NCBI GenBank assembly: GCA_964484465.1
Contig: CAZAFL010000007.1
Location: forward strand, 51,739-115,738
Direction: 5' to 3'
Source of the DNA: CAZAFL01 sp964484465
Lineage (GTDB): Bacteria; Bacteroidota; Ignavibacteria; UBA10030; SZUA-254
DNA: 64,000 nucleotides
A program made the position numbers and the translations under genes. Below are positions 8,492 to 16,338 of this stretch, piece after piece (the stretch's first letter is position 1; each line of letters begins with the position of its first letter). The notes beneath the pieces were generated by a model. That model searched no databases. It was not told where the DNA came from and was given only the letters and a program-made list of their open reading frames with translations.

Positions 8492-8555
8492 GCCATGCTG
8501 GTGGATTTGTTTCCTGACTTAATCAACAGCCAACTAATAATTGAAGGAGTTCATA

Positions 8556-9161
8556 ATGGTTGACCTAATTAAAGATGTCGTGTCCGCACCTTTGTCAACA
8601 ATTTTAGTCGTTGCGGGAATCACATGTGTAGGCTTTGCGATCGTCGGCCGTTACAAAAATGTTCTCCGACTGGTCGCGTGGCAAAGGGTTTGTTTTGCCT
8701 TACTGGGAATCGCACTATTTGGTTGTGTCTTGTGGGATCGAGGATATTTTGGCGGTAATGCCCCTATCAAGTATAAAATGTTTGGATTAGGTATTACAAA
8801 GGGAAACCCAACGTCGGACTATTTTGAAACTGTCGACTTCATTCCGGGAAAAACTCACGATGGGGAAAATGAACTATTGCATCTAAGAGCCAGGAAAGCA
8901 GTCGATATCTCCAGAGGTTTTGTGGGAGACAAACATCAGTCCCGTAATGCGCCTCTCCCCGATTCTCTGCAGCTACGTGCCTCGGAGGAACTGATGATCT
9001 TTACTAATGCTCGCTTTGGCGTCATTCCGCCGGGGATTCGAGTGGTTGAACTTTTCAGCAAGGGTGGCTTTTGGAAACAAAAAGACGGCGAATCGGATGG
9101 AGTGGTCCTTACCAATAAATCCGGGGATGAAATGCTAAGCTTTTCATACAGAGTGCCATAA
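8556..9161 (+). CDS. Membrane-anchored hypothetical protein (cassette)
   Basis: 201 residues. AAGGAG 6 bases before the ATG at 8556 decides the start over an upstream alternative at 8541. Two hydrophobic helices (about 12-32 and 44-66, the second ending LFGCVLWDRGYF) are followed by a soluble beta-rich domain of about 130 residues with no recognised motif. Likely a cytoplasmic-membrane protein with one exposed domain. Followed after 38 bases by the best attC-like site. Function unknown. Confidence 0.75.
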   Translation: MVDLIKDVVSAPLSTILVVAGITCVGFAIVGRYKNVLRLVAWQRVCFALLGIALFGCVLWDRGYFGGNAPIKYKMFGLGITKGNPTSDYFETVDFIPGKTHDGENELLHLRARKAVDISRGFVGDKHQSRNAPLPDSLQLRASEELMIFTNARFGVIPPGIRVVELFSKGGFWKQKDGESDGVVLTNKSGDEMLSFSYRVP

Positions 9162-9199
9162 TATGCCTAAGTATTTTAACAAAAAGCTCGCAGCACGGC

Positions 9200-9333
9200 A
9201 GCTAACACGGCAAATAACGACGCTGGAATGAAGAGCCAGAGAAATAAGAGCCTCGCTCCACCGTTTTGCTCCACGAAATATTTGTCTATTTGTAGTTCGC
9301 AAAACGGCGGCGTTATTTGCCGAGACGTTAGCC
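9200..9333 (+). repeat. attC-like site 3, best preserved
   Basis: AGCTAAC (9200-9206) and GTTAGCC (9327-9333) are the outer complementary boxes. CGGCAAATAACG (9208-9219) pairs perfectly with CGTTATTTGCCG (9311-9322), separated from the outer boxes by unpaired bases, and a third stem pairs CCGTTTTGC with GCAAAACGG (9299-9307). This bulged-stem layout is that of folded attC sites. Confidence 0.7.
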
Positions 9334-9353
9334 GCAATTGCCACTGAACACCA

Positions 9354-10487
9354 ATGGACATTCTCTACTACCCGAATCTGTACGTTTCTGACGAGCACAC
9401 CTTGAAATCTCTTCTCTTGTTTTGGGGTGACGTTCGGACAATCGTTCCTCCCTCTACAAAGCACTGGATCGAGTCGTATCTTAACGGCAGGACCAACGCA
9501 CATGACCCCTCCTTGGAACTCGTCAAGAAAGTCAATGATATTGCCGGTCGGTCGGCAGTTGATTTTGTCGTTATCTCCGATGAAGAACGCCATCGCTCAA
9601 CTCAGAAGATGATGCGACTTCTTGATCAATGGGGAGCAGACTCGCATTTCTTTGACCAATACCGAATCAATTCGATCGATGACCTAATAGGCAAGACCAT
9701 CGAATACTATTGGTTCTTGCATGAGAAACTGGAGCAACCCCTCGTTCAACGACTAGCTTCTGAGAATCTCGCCGTCAACGTAGCCCCTGGTGAAATGGTG
9801 AGCTTCAAAGAAATTGGCCACACGTATATGTCAATCCTCGGAGAGGAAATCCGTACGGGTAGGAACCTTCCCTTAGTCACCGACCAAGAATTGCTCGTGA
9901 TACCAAGGATGTACTCACAATACACACGAGCGGCACTTCCGAATCAGGTGCATTACGATGGATATCAACTTGTCGGGCTTGCCGTACCCGATGTTTTCTT
10001 GGGAAAGAAAGAGCTAGGGAAATTGAGCTTCAAGCGGATACTTGAGATTCGAAATGATGTCCTGCCCCTCGCTGAAGCCTATCACTCCGAAATTTCCTCC
10101 TATCAGGGGCGGATCAACGCACTTGCCAACGCGGCGCAAGAGAAGGAAGCCTTCGACTTGTTTCTTGAACTCTGTAATCGTATCGCGCATTCATTCCATC
10201 CGTTTGCGAAGGAGTATGGCAAGATACTTCGATTCTTTTCACGGTCGCAGAACATCACTCTGTTGACAGGGATCGCCCTGCCTACCATAAAGTTGCTTCT
10301 GGAAAAAGCGGATGTTGAAAAGGTCTGTGAAATTGCGGCAATATCTACGACGGCGGCCAATTACTACATCGAATCACACAACGTTAAGGGGGGCTTCGAG
10401 TTTCTGTCAACACTAAATCGATCAATACGTCGGAAACTGCTGGCCAACCGCTTTCACGTACTCGTACCGAAAGTTTTGCGAGGATAA
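9354..10487 (+). CDS. DUF6236-like protein (cassette)
   Basis: 377 residues starting at the ATG 21 bases after the attC-like site. The N-terminus MDILYYPNLYVSDEHTLKSL, with W-G-D-V-R-T-I-V-P following, resembles a family of uncharacterised proteins (DUF6236-like) that begin with LYYPN and I(V)P motifs; the remainder is mostly alpha-helical. No catalytic motif, signal peptide or membrane helix was seen. The family assignment is from memory of the N-terminal pattern only. Often such proteins occur in mobile islands. Function unknown. Confidence 0.7.
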   Translation: MDILYYPNLYVSDEHTLKSLLLFWGDVRTIVPPSTKHWIESYLNGRTNAHDPSLELVKKVNDIAGRSAVDFVVISDEERHRSTQKMMRLLDQWGADSHFFDQYRINSIDDLIGKTIEYYWFLHEKLEQPLVQRLASENLAVNVAPGEMVSFKEIGHTYMSILGEEIRTGRNLPLVTDQELLVIPRMYSQYTRAALPNQVHYDGYQLVGLAVPDVFLGKKELGKLSFKRILEIRNDVLPLAEAYHSEISSYQGRINALANAAQEKEAFDLFLELCNRIAHSFHPFAKEYGKILRFFSRSQNITLLTGIALPTIKLLLEKADVEKVCEIAAISTTAANYYIESHNVKGGFEFLSTLNRSIRRKLLANRFHVLVPKVLRG

Positions 10488-10501
10488 TCAATGGCAACTG
10501 C

Positions 10502-10732
10502 GGCTAACACGGCAAATAACGTCGCTGGGAACATTGGCTCTACCTGGTTCAATCGCCAAGAAAACAGATTGGTAGACCGCCATCTCTTCTGTGTTGATGC
10601 TTTACCTCGGCGTTTCATTATCATTTATGTTCATTCTGGCAATCTTCCTCATGTTCTCCGGGCTCATCGAAAAAGGATAAAGTTCTAAAGAAGTGATCGC
10701 AACCAATTTGAAAGAATTCTAACAGGACATCC
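10502..10732 (+). repeat. Left half of an attC-like site (10502-10528), right arm missing, and spacer
   Basis: CTAACACGGCAAATAACG (10504-10521) is identical over 18 bases to the left arm of attC-like site 3, but no complementary right arm occurs before the next gene. The spacer carries a 27-codon hydrophobic ORF (10597-10680, MLYLGVSLSFMFILAIFLMF...) without a ribosome binding site, possibly the remnant of another cassette gene. Confidence 0.5.
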
Positions 10733-12421
10733 ATGTCATATCTTAGTCTGTCTGTGCGAGAAGCCATCAATCTTGTTAACGCCCCCGTCAATGGGTGGTT
10801 CCTGCCATCCATCCAGCGACCCTATGTTTGGGGAAGTCGGTATGAAAGTGAGCTATACATCTGCAAGTTATTCGACTCTTTGTTGCGGGGTTATCCCATC
10901 GGCGGACTGATCGTCTGGAACACAAAAGAGGAAGTTCCGTTCAGAGAATTCATGCATGACTACCACAATGCTTCCATCCCAACACAGGTCGACAAGGGTC
11001 AGTGGAAGAGGCCGGACAAGTGGCTTGTGTACGACGGACAACAACGTTTACAGACTTTGTTTTCGTGCCTCCGGTACACTTTCAATGGAAAGGTGCTCAT
11101 CTTCGATCTGCTTTTTGACCTGGACAAAGAGGACCGGGAGATGGATGAAACAGGTTTTTCTTTCGTCGGTAAGAACGATTCGACTGAAGCCCATCTTGTT
11201 CGACTCAATTCCCTATTCACGCAAAAGCCCGACCAAGACCCTGAGTTCGAGGAGCAGATATTGGCTAGCCTTGGTTCACTTTCCAAGGAGCAAACGACTC
11301 TAGTTAAGAAGAACCTCAAACGTCTGTGGAAGGTGTTTGTGGAAACGGACAAGAAATCACTCGCCTATTTCCCCATCGAAAACAAGAGAGAGGAAGAAGT
11401 TAATGAAGTCTTCCAAAGATTAAATACCGGCGGTGTTCCTCTCTCGCTTGCCGACTTGGTTTTATCACGCATCAAGGAGGACTTCTTTGACTTCGAGGAA
11501 AACCTGCAAATGTTTTCCAGAGACATTTACAGCCACACCACCAACGGATACACTTTCTCTCACTACGAAATTCTTCAACTTATTTATCTCATCCACAAAG
11601 GAACTATGAGAATCGACCCAAAACAAGTCAATTCTACGAAGGACACAAAGGCGATGAATGACATCTGGCTGAAGCTCAAACCGTCTCTGGATAGCTTCTT
11701 CGTAGACTTCATTTGGGGACAATTCAAAATCAACAATTCTTCCATCGTTCCCCGCCAGAGAGCCCTTCTTCCTCTTATCGTGTATTTCTTTGAGCTGTAC
11801 AACAATGGTGTCTCGTTCAAAAAGCTGAAGCCTGAAGCGTTACTCTTGCTGAACCAATATTTCATTCTCTCCCAAGTCAACGATTGGAGCCTACAATCGC
11901 TCATCGACAATTTCAGCAAGACCATACTGGACAAATCAAAGAAGTCCGATGGCTACTTCGATTTCCCACTCAACGATTTCATCGCCTCGCTCTACAAGAC
12001 AAAGAAGCGAGAAACACAGTTGCTTGAAGCTCGCTTTACTGAATACACGTGGTTTTCACTGAAGGTTCTCACGCCCCAAAGGGTTTACCAATTCGATCCA
12101 GATTCATCGGGAAGATTCAGTCCGGAGATTGACCACATTTTTCCTATGAAGCTCGAAGATCAAACCGATGAGTACTATGAATCGGTGGACATTATCTGGA
12201 ACATGCAACCTGTAAAAGGCGACATAAATAACTACAAGCGGCGAAAGCATCCGCTTGAATTCTTCACCGGAGATGGGCACAAGTTCTTGAAGGACTATGA
12301 TTTTCTCCCGACTCATGACTTATCCGTCGAAGTCTGGAACCAACCAATTCCGTTCATCAAGGTGCGGCGCGTCAAGATGATGAAATTCCTGAAAGATGAA
12401 TATGGCTTGGTTCTCAAATAG
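10733..12421 (+). CDS. DUF262/HNH nuclease, GmrSD-like anti-phage protein (cassette)
   Basis: 562 residues. N-terminal DUF262 (ParB/Srx-like NTPase fold): FLPSIQRPYVWG near residue 22-33, YPIGGLIVW, and the signature YDGQQRLQTLF near 99. Middle: the conserved VFQRLNTGGVPLSLADLVLS. C-terminal HNH domain of DUF1524 type with EIDHIFP near 466 and a downstream N-x-P (NMQPVKGDINNYKR). Together these are the GmrS and GmrD halves in a single chain, the form known from type IV restriction enzymes and related defence nucleases that attack modified phage DNA. Start ATG at 10733 sits just after ACAGGACATCC. Confidence 0.85.
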   Translation: MSYLSLSVREAINLVNAPVNGWFLPSIQRPYVWGSRYESELYICKLFDSLLRGYPIGGLIVWNTKEEVPFREFMHDYHNASIPTQVDKGQWKRPDKWLVYDGQQRLQTLFSCLRYTFNGKVLIFDLLFDLDKEDREMDETGFSFVGKNDSTEAHLVRLNSLFTQKPDQDPEFEEQILASLGSLSKEQTTLVKKNLKRLWKVFVETDKKSLAYFPIENKREEEVNEVFQRLNTGGVPLSLADLVLSRIKEDFFDFEENLQMFSRDIYSHTTNGYTFSHYEILQLIYLIHKGTMRIDPKQVNSTKDTKAMNDIWLKLKPSLDSFFVDFIWGQFKINNSSIVPRQRALLPLIVYFFELYNNGVSFKKLKPEALLLLNQYFILSQVNDWSLQSLIDNFSKTILDKSKKSDGYFDFPLNDFIASLYKTKKRETQLLEARFTEYTWFSLKVLTPQRVYQFDPDSSGRFSPEIDHIFPMKLEDQTDEYYESVDIIWNMQPVKGDINNYKRRKHPLEFFTGDGHKFLKDYDFLPTHDLSVEVWNQPIPFIKVRRVKMMKFLKDEYGLVLK

Positions 12422-12487
12422 CGATGAGGGCTTCAAACAGCACATAACAGCTGTAAGAGTGACATGCTGAGTCGGGGATGAAAAAGA

Positions 12488-12586
12488 AAGTAACGTCTAG
12501 CGTTAAGCTCAGCAGTTTTGCTCGCACGCCCATTGGCCCATGCAAAGGTTCGCAAAGCTGCTGACATTTGACGCCAAACGTTGGGA
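12488..12586 (+). repeat. attC-like site 5
   Basis: TAACGTCTAGCGT (12491-12503) pairs with the complement of ACGCCAAACGTTGGG (12571-12585); TCAGCAG (12509-12515) pairs with CTGCTGA (12559-12564 region), then TTTTGC with GCAAA. Unpaired TAAGC versus CATTTG between the two stems is a typical attC spacer. A second half-site GCACATAAC, as in site 1, is at 12440-12448. Confidence 0.6.
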
Positions 12587-12614
12587 AACCATTTGCTGCA
12601 TTCAGCGTAACTTG

Positions 12615-13991
12615 ATGAAAGATAATCAGAAAAAAGAGGGAGAGCGTTGGGACATTGAGTGCCTCAGGCGCGAAGTCCCGGATTTGCGATTAGGCGAAAT
12701 TCTGAGCGATGAACGACCTGACTTCATCGTTCGTTCAACCGATCCAAAATTGGGCATCGAGGTCACTCGACTATTCAAGAAGAAGCGAGGGTCTGGAAAG
12801 CCTATGCAGGCATTTGAGTCAGAAAGGCGTGCGATAGTCAAGAGAGCCCATCATCTTTTTGAGCGAAACTGTGCGGTCAAGTTGAAGGTGGCGGTCTTTT
12901 TCTCAGGAACCGACGCCCCGTCGAAGCGGGTGAGAGAGAAAATCGCAATTCAGATCGGTGATATAGTTCGTTCCTGCATGCCACTCGATGACAATTCGGT
13001 CCGAGTTGACTCTCAGACCAGCGAACTCATTTTTCCAATTGAAGTCTCGTCAATTCGTGTTACTCGATTCGGACCATTCATTCAGAGTATATGGTACGTA
13101 CCAGTGGCCGGTTGGGTTCAAGAAGATTTCGTTGAAGAGCTCCAAGATATAATTGATGATAAAGCGAAGCTCTTCCCAAAATACTTGGCAAAATGCGATC
13201 GTTGCTGGTTGCTCATCATCGCGGATGCGACGGGTGAATCAGCGTTCTTTGAAGGTTCAGGCGAGACAATTGGGCATGAGTATCACTCTCCATTTGAACG
13301 AACGTACTTGTATGAAACCTTATCTCAAAAAGTGTTCCGGCTGCTCACCGTGGAACCAGTGTCTCGAATGAAAAATCCGTTTGTTCAACAGACATCCGAA
13401 GTTGATCGACTGAGAAACTCGCTTAGGGAGCATCTCGCACAAATGTGCAGAATTTTGCAGGCACCAGATCGTGATACTACCAATGCTTATATCTTCATAG
13501 CGGGGCAGCTGCGCGCATTGCTTTGTGATCAGTATGCCATCATGGTCAAATACGCCGAGATTCAGAACCACGAGCTTAAAATTTGGGGCCCCAAGCCAAA
13601 GGAAATCATAGAAGGACATAACGTACTAATGAGTGTTCACTTCCTCGTTGCGTCTTATGAAAGCAATCCGTTGATGAGAGAGATGAGCATCAAAGAGTAT
13701 TTGCATACTCCCATTGGCGTCGCAAATTGGGAGAAGTACACCCCGTCGGAGATCATCAAACTCGTGGCAAACAAGGAGGGCGCAGCTCACCTCGACCCAC
13801 ACCAAAACGAGAAGCTCGAAGCCATCAAGAGCACGTTCGTTGTGAAAGCTTCACCCTCTGGTCGTGCTGATGACGACAAGCATGTTATATTGCGGACTGC
13901 AGTTCTTCAGATTGGGGCGTGGGCAAGTCGCTCTATCGAGGACCTCCTCGCACTACCTTTAGATCATAACAACAAGGCGGGCGCGAGTTGA
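12615..13991 (+). CDS. Restriction-endonuclease-like hypothetical protein (cassette)
   Basis: 458 residues from the ATG at 12615; an upstream ATG at 12540 lies inside the attC-like stem and is rejected. Near residues 36-52 is ERPDFIVRSTDPKLGIEVTR, an arrangement of Asp followed by hydrophobic-Glu-x-Thr that resembles the D...ExK-type core of PD-(D/E)XK nucleases (here E-V-T rather than E-x-K, then a run of basic residues). The rest is helical with no further motif. Assignment to the nuclease fold is tentative; placement next to a DUF262/HNH nuclease supports a defence role. Confidence 0.7.
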   Translation: MKDNQKKEGERWDIECLRREVPDLRLGEILSDERPDFIVRSTDPKLGIEVTRLFKKKRGSGKPMQAFESERRAIVKRAHHLFERNCAVKLKVAVFFSGTDAPSKRVREKIAIQIGDIVRSCMPLDDNSVRVDSQTSELIFPIEVSSIRVTRFGPFIQSIWYVPVAGWVQEDFVEELQDIIDDKAKLFPKYLAKCDRCWLLIIADATGESAFFEGSGETIGHEYHSPFERTYLYETLSQKVFRLLTVEPVSRMKNPFVQQTSEVDRLRNSLREHLAQMCRILQAPDRDTTNAYIFIAGQLRALLCDQYAIMVKYAEIQNHELKIWGPKPKEIIEGHNVLMSVHFLVASYESNPLMREMSIKEYLHTPIGVANWEKYTPSEIIKLVANKEGAAHLDPHQNEKLEAIKSTFVVKASPSGRADDDKHVILRTAVLQIGAWASRSIEDLLALPLDHNNKAGAS

Positions 13992-14003
13992 CCAGAGAGT
14001 CGA

Positions 14004-14076
14004 GTTGCGCTGACTGCCTGTCGCAGCTGAGGCGTTCGACTAACGCCTCAGCACAACCAACATAACGGGTCGCTGG
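14004..14076 (+). repeat. attC-like site 6, right end of array
   Basis: GTTGCGCTGA (14004-14013) pairs with TCAGCACAAC (14049-14058, one wobble). Nested inside is a perfect 11-bp hairpin GCTGAGGCGTT-CGACT-AACGCCTCAGC (14026-14052). ACATAACGGGTCGCTGG (14060-14076) is a further left-arm fragment like those of sites 1 and 3. Confidence 0.55.
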
Positions 14077-14132
14077 CTCTTACATAACCATTTAAGTGAT
14101 TGTATCTGCATAAACCTGCGCTGTGTCGTTGT

Positions 14133-14286
14133 GGGCATTTCCTGTTGCCACATAAATTCAAAGAATTATGATTATTCTATCGGCAACAGGATATGCCCTT
14201 TGGACAGGCTTTGGCGCTAAAAGCGCCAGATTTTCAAATGAGTGCTTATCCCGCTGGAGTGAATTTGCAGCGGGATAGGCACAATT
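14133..14286. ncRNA. Structured element family 1, copy 1
   Basis: P1: GGCAT-TT-CCTGTTGCC pairs with GGCAACAGG-AT-ATGCC. After 13 bases P2: TGGCGC-TAAAA-GCGCCA. After 11 bases P3: GTGC-TT-ATCCCGCTG pairs with CAGCGGGAT-AG-GCAC, then AATT. The conserved bases (GGCATTTCCTG, CAGGATATGCC, GAGTGCTT, GCACAATT) match copies at 17337 and 17589, whereas variable stem parts differ but stay complementary. Strand unknown. It ends 96 bases beyond the Gp157-like gene. Confidence 0.75.
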
Positions 14287-14382
14287 CTAATTCTATGCTG
14301 GCGTTTTTCTCTCTCTATTATATAGACCACGCCCTAGTCAAAGACCATTTACAGCTATTTTGCACTGTTAGGTGCTGATTTG

Positions 14383-14901
14383 TTAACGTATTACAAGATG
14401 TGTCCCTCGAAGGATCTCAACGCCTTTCGGAATGACTCCAGTGGCTTTAACATGTTCGAGAATTTTTGCCTTGTCTACTTCCACTTTGATTTTCAAGAAC
14501 TGCTCATCGAGTTCATCCATGTTTTTAACATCAACACCCGACTGGCTTTGGGCAACGTATATCGTGAATAAAGCGTATTTGATTTTTTCTGAACCCGACG
14601 CTTCCATGCTGACTTTGATATAGTTTTTCAGCCAATCGATGCGATTGTCGAACGAACGTTTGCGTTCAGAAAGGCGTTTCGCTTCGCCCGCCAGCGCATC
14701 CCGCTGTGCTTCGAGATTCCTAATGAACTTCACGATGTCGGTCACTTTGTCAACAAACTTCATGTTGAGGTGGTCGAGAGCGTCGCGGAACTGTTCGAGG
14801 CGTTCTTTGCCTTCGCCGCTGGAATTGTCGGATATTTCAGATTCATCGAGTTTGTTTAATACTATGAGTTCGCTTGTGATTTCATAAAGAGGTTCGTTCA
14901 T
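14383..14901 (-). CDS. Gp157-like phage protein
   Basis: 172 residues, mostly coiled-coil: a helical stretch with E-A-Q-R-D-A-L-A-G-E-A-K-R-L and RKRSFDNRIDWLKNYIKVSM, then KIKYALFTIYVAQSQSGVDV and a tail VEVDKAKILEHVKATG. This matches the siphovirus Gp157 family, whose members have the same coiled-coil followed by a K-I-x-T-x-x-F-T-I strand and a small C-terminal domain. Family members are phage or prophage proteins linked to phage resistance of the host; mechanism unclear. ATG at 14901. It is the last gene of a minus-strand phage-like trio and is preceded by structured element family 2, copy A. Confidence 0.75.
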   Translation of the reverse strand: MNEPLYEITSELIVLNKLDESEISDNSSGEGKERLEQFRDALDHLNMKFVDKVTDIVKFIRNLEAQRDALAGEAKRLSERKRSFDNRIDWLKNYIKVSMEASGSEKIKYALFTIYVAQSQSGVDVKNMDELDEQFLKIKVEVDKAKILEHVKATGVIPKGVEILRGTHLVIR

Positions 14902-14960
14902 TGGTCGTTCGCCTTCATGGATGGTTTGATTTGTTGATAGTTAATGATTGTGAATTTGTT

Positions 14961-15185
14961 ATACCAAATCGAGGTTAGAATTTCGGAACTTTCTTTGGAA
15001 GAAAGTTCCACAAAGAACATCCGCAATCGTAAACGCACAGCAACGGAATGTCAGTCCACGATAAAAAACGATTTCATCTGCCTCATTTAACCTGATATTC
15101 ACGGACATCGGTCGTCGATGAAATCGCAAAGCTCAGATTGATATTCCAACCGCACAGGCTAAACGATTGCGGAGGCGGCGTTTGA
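14961..15185. ncRNA. Structured element family 2, copy A (leader of Gp157-like gene)
   Basis: Two nested long-range stems: CCGCAATCGT (15021-15030)/ACGATTGCGG (15163-15172) and CGATTTCATC (15069-15078)/GATGAAATCG (15117-15126). Beside them is a hairpin GGAACTTTCTT-TGG-AAGAAAGTTCC (14985-15009) and ATTTGGTATAA on the minus strand (14961-14971), a possible -10 region. All parts recur in the same order at 16066-16312. It sits directly in front of the gene starting at 14901. Confidence 0.65.
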
Positions 15186-15258
15186 AAGGAATAGGTTGAG
15201 GGGCATGGAGTGCTGGTTGTATGCCGTCGTCGATTTCAAATTCTTACCTTGCAATCGG

Positions 15259-15284
15259 CAAGGGCGGATATGGTTCCGCCCTTG
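15259..15284. terminator. Hairpin downstream of SSB-like gene
   Basis: CAAGGGCGG-ATATGGTT-CCGCCCTTG, 26 bases past the stop at 15310 of the minus-strand gene. The T-rich side (TTTTG) is on the plus strand, so as a minus-strand terminator it is imperfect. Confidence 0.4.
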
Positions 15285-15309
15285 TTTTGCATCTATGGAG
15301 AAAAACCCA

Positions 15310-16014
15310 TTAGAACGGTACGTCGTCCTTTTCGCCTTCCACTTCTGCTGCGACCAGAGCAACCTGAGATGAATGTTCCCTGTTGTCCCCCACAAGAGCG
15401 GATGTCTGCTTCGTGCGGCGTGTTCGCTTGTTATTGCCGTTACCGTTTCCATTGCCGTTGGAAAGGCAATGTTGAGCGGTAAGCTGGCCGGTACGAGACA
15501 AGAACAATGTAACACCGATTTTTTCGATGTCAGTGTTTCTCCACTCTACCCCGGGAATCAAACGGGTAATATCGACAGCATCGAGCAACGATTGATGCAT
15601 CACTAACGTATCGCCGGAAAACCCCTCCGGAGTTAAGTTTGGGGGCATGACTATCTCCGCAGGTGGCTGTAATAGCTGTTGGGCGATCGTTTTTCCGTTT
15701 ACGTTGTGAGCTGTATCCGACACCGCACCTTTTTTCTGGTCAATCACATTGATAACCGTGAATGGTTCTCCCTTTTGTGGCGTGATCGTTTCTTTCAGCA
15801 GGCTTAATGTGTCGCCTACTTTCACATCGAACTTGCGAAATTGCTTTTCGAGCCGGTCTGAAACTTTCAGCGCCTTCTCTTTTCCGTCGTGAAGGACAGT
15901 ATAGAGCTGATAGGAACCGAACTGTCCTTCCTTTTTCAGACCAGTCGCAAATTTTAAGGTGACATCCACAAGCTGACGCTCGGGGATTTGGACAAATTCT
16001 CTCTGGTTATTCAT
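15310..16014 (-). CDS. SSB-like single-stranded DNA-binding protein
   Basis: 234 residues from the ATG at 16014, preceded by GGAG at 8 bases spacing; longer frames upstream lack this. Residues about 10-85 read as an OB-fold-like beta barrel (VDVTLKFATGLKKEG, GSYQLYTVLHDGKEKALKVS, VGDTLSLLKE). A glycine/asparagine-rich linker with a GNGNGNGN run is followed by a basic patch and an acidic tail ending DDVPF, the tip by which SSB proteins recruit partners (DDIPF in E. coli). The domain order OB, disordered linker, acidic tip is that of SSB. The OB part is divergent, so a phage-type SSB is the best guess. Its leader is structured element family 2, copy B. Confidence 0.65.
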   Translation of the reverse strand: MNNQREFVQIPERQLVDVTLKFATGLKKEGQFGSYQLYTVLHDGKEKALKVSDRLEKQFRKFDVKVGDTLSLLKETITPQKGEPFTVINVIDQKKGAVSDTAHNVNGKTIAQQLLQPPAEIVMPPNLTPEGFSGDTLVMHQSLLDAVDITRLIPGVEWRNTDIEKIGVTLFLSRTGQLTAQHCLSNGNGNGNGNNKRTRRTKQTSALVGDNREHSSQVALVAAEVEGEKDDVPF

Positions 16015-16065
16015 TGTACCACTCCTTTGGTTGGTATATTGAAAGTTGATTGTAGAAATCTTATA

Positions 16066-16312
16066 CCAAATTGGAAGGCATTTCATTCGGAATTTACTTT
16101 CTCTTTGAAGAGAAAGTAACAAAGATCCCGCATTTGGCGGGACGCAATCGTAAACGCACGGCTTTGTAAAGGCTGACTCGGCTAAGAGGCGATTTCATCT
16201 ATCGACCAGAATGAGTTATTTGAATGCGTCCGCTTTCGATGAAATCGCAAAGCTCCGTTTGATGTCCGACCGCTCACGCTCTACGATTGCGGAGGCAGGC
16301 CTTTGAAGCAAA
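16066..16312. ncRNA. Structured element family 2, copy B (leader of SSB-like gene)
   Basis: Same order of parts as copy A: ATTTGGTATAA on the minus strand, hairpin TTACTTTCTCTT-TG-AAGAGAAAGTAA, an extra CCCGC-ATTTG-GCGGG hairpin (about 16128-16141), then CGCAATCGT (16143-16151)/ACGATTGCG (16283-16291) enclosing CGATTTCATC (16190-16199)/GATGAAATCG (16238-16247). Sequence between stems differs from copy A. Lies immediately upstream of the gene starting at 16014. Confidence 0.65.
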
Positions 16313-16338
16313 AAAATTTCTTTTATTCTGCTGTAGGA

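Larger units (their letters stand above)
7409..14076 (+). mobile_element. Integron-like gene cassette array without visible integrase (CALIN-like)
   Basis: Five genes all on the plus strand, each followed by an imperfect inverted repeat of 70-135 bases with ends of the form (A/G)(C/G)(A/C)TAAC...GTT(A/G)GC and one or two bulged stems, as in attC sites. One site (9200-9333) has a perfect 12-bp stem; its left arm recurs at 10502-10528. The first border repeat (22 bases) is exactly duplicated at 7409 and 8370. Genes are unrelated to each other, single, and lack their own visible promoters. No IntI-type integrase is in the window. Known arrays of this kind are called CALINs; the assignment is inference from layout and repeats. 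Confidence 0.65.

Noticed and set aside
12540..12614. Upstream ATG for the nuclease-like cassette gene
   Set aside because: It lies in the attC-like stem; the ATG at 12615 fits the protein start better.
15159..15515. 118-codon minus-strand frame
   Set aside because: Overlaps the SSB-like gene in another frame and the hairpin; no family match.
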